Shown here one piece after another: positions 1-5,162 of a DNA stretch of 5,162 bases. Source of the stretch: a bacterium Ga0077546 (GTDB lineage: Bacteria > Cyanobacteriota > Vampirovibrionia > Obscuribacterales > Obscuribacteraceae); NCBI GenBank assembly GCA_001464165.1, contig LNEX01000161.1, positions 1-5,162 on the forward strand, written 5' to 3'. The translations under genes and the position numbers were made by a program. Positions within the stretch are counted from its first letter, which is position 1. Every line of letters starts with the position of its first letter. Under the pieces are notes generated by a model. The model ran no database searches, had not been told where the DNA came from, and saw nothing but the letters and a program-made list of their open reading frames with translations.

Positions 1-774
1 GATACCATTAACGGTATTACATTACCGATGATTGAAGAGCATTATCAGCGCTTTTATTGTCCTGAGCGTATGGTGATTTCCATTGCTGGCAATTTTGACG
101 AAGAAGCTACAATTGCTTATTTGACAGAAAAGCTGGGCAAGTTGACCAAAGGCAATGGGCCGAAACCACCCACTCCTCAACCGCGTATTTTCAATATTGT
201 GCGCAACAAGGATGTTGAGCAGGCTCAAATGATGTTGTCCCTGCCAAGTTTAAGTCATAGTGACAAGCGCATTGATGCCTTGCAGGTGCTTGACCTATGT
301 CTAGCAGCATCTGCCTCCTCGCGCCTCTTCAGAGAGATTAGAGAGCGTCGTGGGCTGGTTTATACCGTGGCCAGTATGCAACACTGCTACCGCAATTGTG
401 GTTTGTTTGGAATCTATGCGGCGATGACACCAGAAAATACTTCCCAGGTGTTAGACCTGATTGTTAGTGAACTTGACCGCGTTAAAGCTGAAGGCTTTAC
501 TGTTGCTGAAATTAAGCGAGCAAAGACCCAACTGCGCAGTGACCTGCTGATGGATTTAGAATCGATGAGCGCGCGTAGTACAAACAATGCTTCAGACTTA
601 GTGCACTACAACCGTATTGTCCCCCTTGATGAAGCGCGCACAGACATAGAAAACATTACCAATGAAGCAGTTATTGAATTAGCCAATGACCTGTTCAGAA
701 AGGAGTCCTTGTCTCTGGTTGTTGTGGGGCCAAAGGAAGAATTGGCCGAGAGCTATCAAATGAAACTTAGTTGA
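1..774 (+). CDS. M16-family zinc peptidase, C-terminal part (5' end outside window)
   Basis: The reading frame is open from the first base and ends at TGA 772-774, giving 257 residues of a protein that would normally be about 410-430 long. The start and the first ~165 residues lie upstream, so the catalytic HxxEH zinc motif of the family is not visible. What is present is the end of the N-terminal M16 domain (PERMVISIAGNFDEE, window residues 22-36) and then the non-catalytic M16 C-terminal domain. The latter carries SSRLFREIRERRGLVYTV (about residues 106-123), whose Arg and Tyr (R117, Y121) match the conserved R/Y pair of this domain, followed by GLFGIYAAMTPENT. The final stretch (SLVVVGPKEEL) is the usual closing strand. 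Related genes (mlpA/ymxG) sit upstream of dap genes and rnj in Firmicutes. The physiological substrate is not known from sequence. The first in-window ATG (base 28) is internal, not a start. Confidence 0.9.
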   Translation, partial: DTINGITLPMIEEHYQRFYCPERMVISIAGNFDEEATIAYLTEKLGKLTKGNGPKPPTPQPRIFNIVRNKDVEQAQMMLSLPSLSHSDKRIDALQVLDLCLAASASSRLFREIRERRGLVYTVASMQHCYRNCGLFGIYAAMTPENTSQVLDLIVSELDRVKAEGFTVAEIKRAKTQLRSDLLMDLESMSARSTNNASDLVHYNRIVPLDEARTDIENITNEAVIELANDLFRKESLSLVVVGPKEELAESYQMKLS

Positions 775-776
775 GT

Positions 777-783
777 GGAGGAA
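777..783 (+). promoter_or_regulatory. Ribosome binding site of dut
   Basis: GGAGGAA is a near-perfect Shine-Dalgarno sequence, with GGAGG ending 10 bases before the ATG at 792. It decides the dut start. An in-frame TTG at 771 would overlap the peptidase stop codon and would place this site inside the coding sequence, so the TTG is unlikely to be used. Confidence 0.8.
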
Positions 784-791
784 GAACAAAG

Positions 792-1277
792 ATGATCGGA
801 CCAATAGGAGCTGTGACCTTAAAAGTCAAACGATTGCCTCATTGCAGGGCTCTGCCGAAATACGCCACTGCCGGTTCTGCTGGTCTTGATTTGACTAATG
901 CCCTGGCAGAAGCTGTAACTCTTCAACCAGGCGAGCGCTGTCGCATTCCAATTGGCATCATCATAGAGATTCCGCCTGGCTATGAAGGTCAAGTTCGACC
1001 AAGATCTGGATTAGCTGATAAAGCTGGTATTAGTCTAACCAACTGTGTTGGCACCATTGATAGTGACTACCGCGGCGAAGTGCAAGTCTTGGTTGTTAAT
1101 CATGGTCAGCAACCATATACCTTTGAGCCAGGTGAGAGAATTGCGCAACTGTTAGTCACTCCTGTGCCAGAAGTTGAAGTAATCGAAGTAGATGAATTGT
1201 CTGATAGTGCCGAACGTGGCGCTGGGGGCTTTGGTTCTACTGGTCGCCATAGCGAAGGGCACGAAGTTCTTGTATAG
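792..1277 (+). CDS. dut: dUTP pyrophosphatase (trimeric dUTPase)
   Basis: This cytosolic enzyme hydrolyses dUTP to dUMP and pyrophosphate, keeping uracil out of DNA and supplying dUMP for thymidylate synthesis. The 161-residue product has the normal size for the homotrimeric family, and all five family motifs are visible in order. Motif I is AGLDL (30-34) and motif II is RPRSGLA (69-75). Motif III is GTIDSDYRGEV (87-97), with the catalytic-type Asp90 and the uracil-stacking Tyr93. Motif IV is PGERIAQLL (113-121) and motif V is RGAGGFGSTG (142-151). The glycine-rich motif V is the arm that closes over the substrate in a neighbouring subunit, so the enzyme looks intact. A ten-residue tail follows motif V. 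ATG 792 is chosen over the upstream TTG 771 because of the GGAGG site between them. The gene lies 17 bases after the M16 gene and is probably cotranscribed with it. Confidence 0.97.
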   Translation: MIGPIGAVTLKVKRLPHCRALPKYATAGSAGLDLTNALAEAVTLQPGERCRIPIGIIIEIPPGYEGQVRPRSGLADKAGISLTNCVGTIDSDYRGEVQVLVVNHGQQPYTFEPGERIAQLLVTPVPEVEVIEVDELSDSAERGAGGFGSTGRHSEGHEVLV

Positions 1278-1286
1278 GAATTCTGG

Positions 1287-1319
1287 TTTAGAATCTCTAG
1301 TTTAGAATCGATGATTTAG
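1287..1319 (+). repeat. Three TTTAG units at 14-base period in the dut-dapB gap
   Basis: TTTAG occurs at 1287, 1301 and 1315, exactly 14 bases apart. The first two copies extend to the identical 10-mer GTTTAGAATC (1286-1295 and 1300-1309); the third diverges after TTTAG. The array fills most of the 56-base gap between dut and dapB, the longest non-coding stretch in the window. The TAGAAT within the first two copies resembles a -10 box, but no good -35 box sits at the right distance. It could be an operator, a weak promoter region or simply a local duplication. Confidence 0.5.
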
Positions 1320-1321
1320 TT

Positions 1322-1326
1322 GAGGT
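1322..1326 (+). promoter_or_regulatory. Ribosome binding site of dapB
   Basis: GAGGT lies 7 bases before the GTG at 1334. It supports the use of that GTG as the dapB start, which leaves a short seven-to-eight-residue lead before the first beta strand (IKVAVAG). Confidence 0.65.
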
Positions 1327-1333
1327 ACGGTAG

Positions 1334-2173
1334 GTGATTATTCAATCGGATGCCAGAATTAAAGTTGCCGTTGCTGGCATTAATGGGCGCATGGGTAGAG
1401 CTAGTCTCACACCTATTCTCAAAGATGGTGCCTTCGAGTTAGTTGGGGCCTTTGGTCGCACCGGGGCGCCATATGTAGGTTGTGATTTAAGTGAGTTTAC
1501 AGATGCTACCGAAGATCGCAGTCAGCTAGGTATTCCGGTCTGTTCTTCATTTGATCACCTACTAGAGACTGCTTATCCTGATGCAATAATCGTGCTCATG
1601 GTTGCTGACGCCTCTTTCGACTGCGCCAAGAAGGCTCTTGAGAGTGGAATTCGACCTGTTATTGGCGCATCTGGCTTGAGCAAAGATCAAATAGCCGAAT
1701 TGTCGGTTCTTGCTTCTGAGAGAAAAATGGGTGCACTGCTCGTACCTAACTTTTCCATTGGTGCAGTTTTGATGATGGAGTTTGCTAAGCAAGCTGCAAG
1801 ATACTATGGCAATGCAGAAATTGTTGAAATGCATCACACAAAGAAAGTTGATGCCCCTTCTGGTACGGCCATGCATACGGTCAATAAGATGGCTAGTGGC
1901 GGCAAGAAATTCAACCTCAAAGAAGTAACTGAACATGAGTCAATGCCGCATGTTCGTGGTGCTGAACATACATCTGGAATTAGAGTGCATTCGCTCAGGT
2001 TGCCTGGCTTGATCTCGCATCAAGATGTAATCTTTGGCAGTGATGGAGAGCTGCTCACAATTAGGCATGATAGCTTCAATACTAATTGCTTTTTGCGCGG
2101 TATCGCGCTCTCGTTGAAGGCTGTGATGCAATTGAACGAACTAAAAATTGGTCTAGAGACTATTTTAGATTAG
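1334..2173 (+). CDS. dapB: 4-hydroxy-tetrahydrodipicolinate reductase
   Basis: DapB reduces the cyclic product of DapA to tetrahydrodipicolinate with NAD(P)H, the second step of the diaminopimelate/lysine branch. The 279-residue product matches the family length (E. coli 273). The N-terminal Rossmann domain opens with VAVAGINGRMG (11-21), the classic GxxGRMG nucleotide loop. The substrate domain contains EMHHTKKVDAPSGTA (165-179), where His167 and Lys171 correspond to the E. coli catalytic pair His159/Lys163. GASG (111-114) replaces the more common GTTG. Residues 87-91 read VLMVA where most DapB proteins have DFTxP, an unusual change in the coenzyme-facing loop. Aligned to E. coli, the ribose-contacting Glu38 becomes Gly41 while Arg39 is kept as Arg42, which hints at NADPH preference (inference). 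The C-terminal part (HSLRLPGLISHQ, 219-230) recalls cyanobacterial DapB. The start is GTG, supported by GAGG. Confidence 0.95.
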   Translation: MIIQSDARIKVAVAGINGRMGRASLTPILKDGAFELVGAFGRTGAPYVGCDLSEFTDATEDRSQLGIPVCSSFDHLLETAYPDAIIVLMVADASFDCAKKALESGIRPVIGASGLSKDQIAELSVLASERKMGALLVPNFSIGAVLMMEFAKQAARYYGNAEIVEMHHTKKVDAPSGTAMHTVNKMASGGKKFNLKEVTEHESMPHVRGAEHTSGIRVHSLRLPGLISHQDVIFGSDGELLTIRHDSFNTNCFLRGIALSLKAVMQLNELKIGLETILD

Positions 2174-2174
2174 T

Positions 2175-2180
2175 GAGGAA
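2175..2180 (+). promoter_or_regulatory. Ribosome binding site of dapA
   Basis: GAGGAA begins just after the dapB stop codon (TAG 2171-2173) and ends 6 bases before the TTG at 2187. No site of comparable quality precedes the next ATG at 2220, so the TTG start is favoured. Confidence 0.65.
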
Positions 2181-2186
2181 ATAGAA

Positions 2187-3110
2187 TTGATTAGTACGGA
2201 TGGAAAAGTCTTTGGCCGCATGATCACTGCAATGGTGACCCCTTTTGATGAGCATCTAAAAGTCGATTTTAAGGCAGTAGAAGCTATTGTTGAGCATCTA
2301 ATCACTACAGGCAGTACTTCTATAGTTGTTGCTGGCACCACCGGTGAGAGTCCAACTCTAGAAGAGGATGAGAAAGAGGCTTTGCTCAAGGCTGTAATTG
2401 CTGTTAGCAATAAGCGTGTGAAAGTGATTATGGGCACGGGGACAAATGTTACAGCTAAATCAATCAAGGCTACTCAGAAAGCAGAAAGTCTTGGCGCTGA
2501 TGGTGCGTTGGTTGTGGCGCCCTACTACAATAAACCAAGTCAAGCTGGCTTGTTTGCTCACTTTTCGGCTATAGCTCAATCTTCAGGATTGCCACTAATT
2601 GTCTACAATATTCCGGCTCGCACTGGAATCAATATCAGTAGCGAGACCATGATTTCTTTGAGTAAGAGTGAAAAGACCATCTATGCTCTCAAAGATTCAA
2701 CAGGTAATGTCGATCAAGCTTCTGACATTGCTTCTGGTGCAAGAGAAGATTTCTTGGTTTATTCTGGCGATGATAATCTCACTTTGCCATTCTTGTCTAT
2801 CGGTGCATCTGGTGTGATTTCAGTCGCCAGTCATGTGATTGGTAGTCAAATAATGGCAATGCAAAATGCTTTCTTTGGCGGCAAACTTGATGCTGCTCGA
2901 GAATTGCATTATCAGTGTATGCCAATGTTTAAGGGGCTATTTATTGCTCCCAATCCTACCTGCCTGAAATATGTACTGGCCAAAATGGGCCTCTGCAAAG
3001 AACATCTCAGATTACCCTTGGTGCCTCTCGATAGCAATCAGCGCGAAACCATGGATGATCTGATTAAGATCTACAAGTTAAATCTAAATCAAAGTCTGCA
3101 ACTCACCTAG
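2187..3110 (+). CDS. dapA: 4-hydroxy-tetrahydrodipicolinate synthase
   Basis: DapA condenses pyruvate with aspartate-4-semialdehyde through a Schiff base, the committed step towards diaminopimelate and lysine. The 307-residue product is a complete TIM barrel of the DapA/NAL family, slightly longer than E. coli DapA (292) at both ends. Visible landmarks are GTTGES (50-55, Thr51/Thr52), PYYNKPSQ (112-119, Tyr114), YNIPARTG (140-147, Tyr140 and substrate-binding Arg145) and ALKDSTGN (167-174, Schiff-base Lys169). GTTGESPTL and the Thr-Tyr-Tyr relay point to true DapA rather than a sialic acid lyase. Residues matching the E. coli lysine-feedback site are changed: His53 to Glu60, His56 to Lys63, Glu84 to Lys91. 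The start is TTG behind GAGGAA; the conserved FGR before MITAM argues against the ATG at 2220. It lies 13 bases after dapB, so the two are surely cotranscribed. Confidence 0.96.
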   Translation: MISTDGKVFGRMITAMVTPFDEHLKVDFKAVEAIVEHLITTGSTSIVVAGTTGESPTLEEDEKEALLKAVIAVSNKRVKVIMGTGTNVTAKSIKATQKAESLGADGALVVAPYYNKPSQAGLFAHFSAIAQSSGLPLIVYNIPARTGINISSETMISLSKSEKTIYALKDSTGNVDQASDIASGAREDFLVYSGDDNLTLPFLSIGASGVISVASHVIGSQIMAMQNAFFGGKLDAARELHYQCMPMFKGLFIAPNPTCLKYVLAKMGLCKEHLRLPLVPLDSNQRETMDDLIKIYKLNLNQSLQLT

Positions 3111-3122
3111 AGAATTAATAAC

Positions 3123-3128
3123 GAGGAA
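3123..3128 (+). promoter_or_regulatory. Ribosome binding site of rnj
   Basis: GAGGAA lies 4 bases before the GTG at 3133 (6 bases after the GAGG core). It fixes the GTG as the likely start and thereby includes a polar N-terminal extension in the protein. Confidence 0.65.
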
Positions 3129-3132
3129 CCCT

Positions 3133-4938
3133 GTGACAGACCATAACACTAAGGCGATCAAGCCAGAACTGAAGACATCGACAGATGGGTTTTCTACCAG
3201 TAAGACACTCAAAGTAATTGCTTTGGGTGGCCTAGGCGAAATCGGTAAGAACACCATGGCCATTGCCTATGGTGAAGACATGATTCTTGTCGATGCTGGT
3301 CTAGCATTTCCTTCTGAAGAAATGTTGGGTGTCGATTTAGTTTTACCCGATCTTACTTTCCTCGCCAAAAATCAGCAGTATTTGCGTGGTTTAGCCATTA
3401 CCCATGGCCACGAAGATCACATTGGTGGTATTCCTTTCCTCTTGCGCGACGTTACCCTGCCGAGCATTTATGGCCCAGCTTTGGCATTGGGCTTGCTCGA
3501 AAAGAAGCTCTCTGAAAATGGTTTACTTGGCCGTACAAGTCTCAAGCACGTAAAGCCGCGCCAACGCGTGCAGATGGGTTGTTTTAATGTTGAATTTATT
3601 CGCTGTACGCACTCGATTGCAGATGCTTTTTCATTAGTTATTAGAACTCCGGTAGGAGTCATCGTTCATACAGGAGATTTCAAATTTGACTTCACTCCTG
3701 TTGATAATGAACAGTCCGATATTGCAAGCTTAGCGGCAGCTAGCGAAGAGGGCATTCTGTTATTAATGAGTGACAGTACCAACTCTGAAAGAGAGGGTTT
3801 CACGCCGTCTGAGCGCACGGTCTGGGCCAAAATTAATGAGTCTTTTGCCAACGCTAAAGGTCGCATTATTGTCACCACTTTTGCCAGTAACGTAAACCGC
3901 GTCAAACAAGTACTGCAGGCGGCTATGATGTATGACCGCAAGGTGGCAGTCTTAGGCCGCTCGATGCTGACGTTTGCTAGCATTGCTCGCGAACTTGGCT
4001 ATATGACCTATCCTGATGGTCTGCTTGTGCCAGTAGATCAAGTTAATCAGCTGCCGAAAGAGAAGGTCGTTATTCTCACCACCGGCAGCCAAGGTGAGCC
4101 AATGTCGGCACTCACACGAATTGCCAATGACGAGCATCGGCAAATCAAAATCATTGCTGGGGATACCGTAATTATTTCTGCCACTCCCATACCAGGCAAT
4201 GAAAGGTCGGTGGCCAATACCATAAATGCCTTGTGTGTTAGAGGGGCGAAAGTCATTTATGGTCGTGATGCTGGTGTGCACGTATCAGGCCACGGCTGCC
4301 AGGAAGAGCAAAAATTGATGATAAATTTATGCAAGCCGAAATTCTTTATGCCAGTGCATGGTGAGTATCGAATGCTGGTACGCCACGGTGAACTGGCCGT
4401 CGAATGTGGTGTCAGTTGTGACAATGTCTTTGTTATGGAAAACGGCGAGGTGCTCGAACTGACTGATGGTCAAGGCAAGGTGAATGGTCTTGTTGAAGCA
4501 GGAGTGCTTTTAATTGACTTTAATCGTGATTTCTTTATTGATGAAGAAATTGTGGCTGATCGGCAAAAGCTAGCTGATGACGGCCTAGTTGTTGTAGCCG
4601 TTACTGTTGACCCTAAGGGCTCTATTGTGGGCGGTCCAGACGTCACTTTGCGCGGGGTAATTTTGCCCCGCGGAATACCTGTTGAAGATTTTGTGCAAGA
4701 AATGCGTCAAAATATCGAAGGTATAATTAGCAAAGCCAATGCTAAGGGTCCGGTCACACCAGACGAAGTAAGAAGTGTTCTAGTTGAAAAGTTAGAAGCG
4801 CACTTTGCCCGTGATTTGAGATCAAGCCCGCTCTTGCAAGTTATGGTAATGCGCTCGGCCAAAGCAAGTGCAGAGGAATTGGCAGCTATTAGTAATACAA
4901 AGGTTGAGAAAGTAGTTAAGTCTCTCAAAGATAAGTAA
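3133..4938 (+). CDS. rnj: Ribonuclease J (metallo-beta-lactamase/beta-CASP nuclease)
   Basis: RNase J is a cytoplasmic 5'-3' exoribonuclease and endonuclease that matures rRNA and degrades mRNA. The 601-residue product shows the complete family order. The metallo-beta-lactamase core has ALGGLGEIGKN (30-40), ITHGHEDHIGG (89-99, with zinc ligands His91, His93, Asp95, His96), CTHSIADA (158-165, His160) and HTGDFKFD (179-186, Asp182). The beta-CASP part has DSTNSEREG (214-222), TTFASNVNR (248-256), TTGSQGEP (316-323) and VSGHGCQEE (384-392), and PVHGE supplies His409. The C-terminal domain (about 450-601) follows. All catalytic residues are kept. Before the core is a polar extension about 17 residues longer than that of B. 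subtilis RNase J1. The phosphate-binding segment reads SGHGCQEE rather than SGHASQEE of Firmicutes. The start is GTG, 22 bases after dapA; dapA-rnj linkage is known in Firmicutes and cyanobacteria. J1 versus J2 cannot be assigned. Confidence 0.96.
   Translation: MTDHNTKAIKPELKTSTDGFSTSKTLKVIALGGLGEIGKNTMAIAYGEDMILVDAGLAFPSEEMLGVDLVLPDLTFLAKNQQYLRGLAITHGHEDHIGGIPFLLRDVTLPSIYGPALALGLLEKKLSENGLLGRTSLKHVKPRQRVQMGCFNVEFIRCTHSIADAFSLVIRTPVGVIVHTGDFKFDFTPVDNEQSDIASLAAASEEGILLLMSDSTNSEREGFTPSERTVWAKINESFANAKGRIIVTTFASNVNRVKQVLQAAMMYDRKVAVLGRSMLTFASIARELGYMTYPDGLLVPVDQVNQLPKEKVVILTTGSQGEPMSALTRIANDEHRQIKIIAGDTVIISATPIPGNERSVANTINALCVRGAKVIYGRDAGVHVSGHGCQEEQKLMINLCKPKFFMPVHGEYRMLVRHGELAVECGVSCDNVFVMENGEVLELTDGQGKVNGLVEAGVLLIDFNRDFFIDEEIVADRQKLADDGLVVVAVTVDPKGSIVGGPDVTLRGVILPRGIPVEDFVQEMRQNIEGIISKANAKGPVTPDEVRSVLVEKLEAHFARDLRSSPLLQVMVMRSAKASAEELAAISNTKVEKVVKSLKDK
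4651..4672 (+). repeat. Perfect GC-only inverted repeat inside rnj
   Basis: CGCGGGG (4651-4657) and CCCCGCG (4666-4672) are exact reverse complements separated by an 8-base A/T-rich loop. In RNA this would give a 7-pair all-GC hairpin within a gene of moderate GC content. It encodes part of LRGVILPRG in the C-terminal domain. No T tract follows, so it is not an intrinsic terminator. The pairing is certain from sequence; any function is not. Confidence 0.6.
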
Positions 4939-4941
4939 GCT

Positions 4942-5162
4942 ATGACTTGGCGCGAAATTACTGCCGAGGAACTTAATAGCCTAAAGAGGGCAGTGATTGT
5001 TGATGTGCGCTCTCCGTGCGAGTACATTGAGGAGCATATTCCCAATGCTATCAATGTGCCTTTGTTTAGTGATGAAGAGCGTCAGACTATAGGCACCATT
5101 TATGCCTTAGAAGGCGAAGTCGTAGCTCGTCGTCAGGGGCTAAACATAATTTCGCCTAAGAT
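4942..5162 (+). CDS. mnmH: tRNA 2-selenouridine synthase, N-terminal part (3' end outside window)
   Basis: MnmH (SelU/YbbB) uses selenophosphate to convert 2-thiouridine at the wobble position of certain tRNAs to 2-selenouridine, and can also geranylate it. The first 73 residues are present. They begin the rhodanese domain, with IVDVRSPCEYIEEHIPNAINVP (19-40) followed by LFSDEERQTIGTIY (41-54) and a glycine-leucine stretch ending SPK. The combination of a rhodanese start with LFSDEER and GTIY is characteristic of MnmH rather than a generic sulfurtransferase. The rhodanese catalytic cysteine and the P-loop of the C-terminal ATPase domain lie beyond the window. ATG 4942 is the only possible start after the rnj stop, because this frame is the rnj frame and TAA 4936-4938 closes it upstream. 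No clear ribosome binding site is visible, so translation is probably coupled to rnj. Confidence 0.85.
   Translation, partial: MTWREITAEELNSLKRAVIVDVRSPCEYIEEHIPNAINVPLFSDEERQTIGTIYALEGEVVARRQGLNIISPK

Noticed and set aside
771..791. Upstream TTG start for dut, overlapping the M16 stop codon
   Set aside because: The strong GGAGG at 777-781 would lie inside the coding sequence and is correctly placed for ATG 792. The seven added residues (MSGGRTK) do not resemble a dUTPase N-terminus.
1267..1294. Sigma-70 promoter with TTCTTG and TAGAAT, 16-base spacer
   Set aside because: The -35 half matches the consensus poorly and overlaps the end of dut, so the evidence is too thin to call a promoter.
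1280..1294. ATTCT/AGAAT inverted repeat after dut as a terminator
   Set aside because: The stem is only five mostly A/T pairs, with no T-rich tail.
1562..1936. Antisense open frame of 124 codons within dapB, and similar minus-strand frames under dapA, rnj and the M16 gene
   Set aside because: They lie entirely or almost entirely opposite well-recognised genes, and their translations resemble no protein family I know. They are shadows of the real coding frames.
4651..4672. Inverted repeat in rnj as an intrinsic terminator
   Set aside because: It sits in the middle of an intact coding sequence and no T tract follows the stem.
1..5162. Defence system, mobile element, CRISPR array or riboswitch
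   Set aside because: All sequence is taken up by recognisable housekeeping genes with gaps of at most 56 bases. No integrase, transposase, repeat-spacer pattern or long structured leader is present.

Overview
The window is a densely packed bacterial gene cluster of moderate GC content, with all genes on the + strand. It holds four complete genes, dut, dapB, dapA and an RNase J gene (rnj). These are flanked by the 3' part of an M16-family peptidase gene (left edge) and the 5' part of a gene for tRNA 2-selenouridine synthase, mnmH (right edge). The largest non-coding gap is 56 bases, so the whole stretch looks like one operon or part of a longer one. No RNA genes, mobile elements, CRISPR arrays or convincing terminators are visible.

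Layout: bases 1-774 encode the end of the M16 peptidase. dut (dUTP pyrophosphatase) follows after a 17-base gap that carries a strong GGAGG ribosome binding site. A 56-base gap with a small 14-base-period repeat leads to dapB. dapA starts 13 bases after dapB, rnj 22 bases after dapA, and mnmH 3 bases after rnj in the same reading frame. dapB, dapA and rnj start with GTG, TTG and GTG respectively, each behind a GAGG-type ribosome binding site.

How the genes work together: DapA and DapB catalyse the first two committed steps of the diaminopimelate/lysine branch (condensation of pyruvate with aspartate semialdehyde, then reduction). This supplies lysine and, in most bacteria, the peptidoglycan cross-linking residue. 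The other genes are housekeeping: Dut removes dUTP, RNase J matures and degrades RNA, MnmH modifies tRNA wobble uridines, and the M16 protein is a putative zinc protease. From general knowledge, M16 peptidase, dut, dap genes and rnj cluster in this order in several Firmicutes, and dapA-rnj adjacency also occurs in cyanobacteria. The C-terminal half of DapB (HSLRLPGLISHQ, VIFG, IRHDS) resembles the cyanobacterial type as I remember it. A member of Cyanobacteriota, possibly a non-photosynthetic lineage, is my best but unproven guess; a Firmicutes relative is the alternative.

I do not see a new defence, mobile or regulatory system here. The points worth a second look are a DapB lacking the usual DFTxP coenzyme-loop motif, a DapA in which three residues of the E. 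coli lysine-feedback site are replaced, a perfect GC-only inverted repeat inside rnj, and the phased repeat before dapB.
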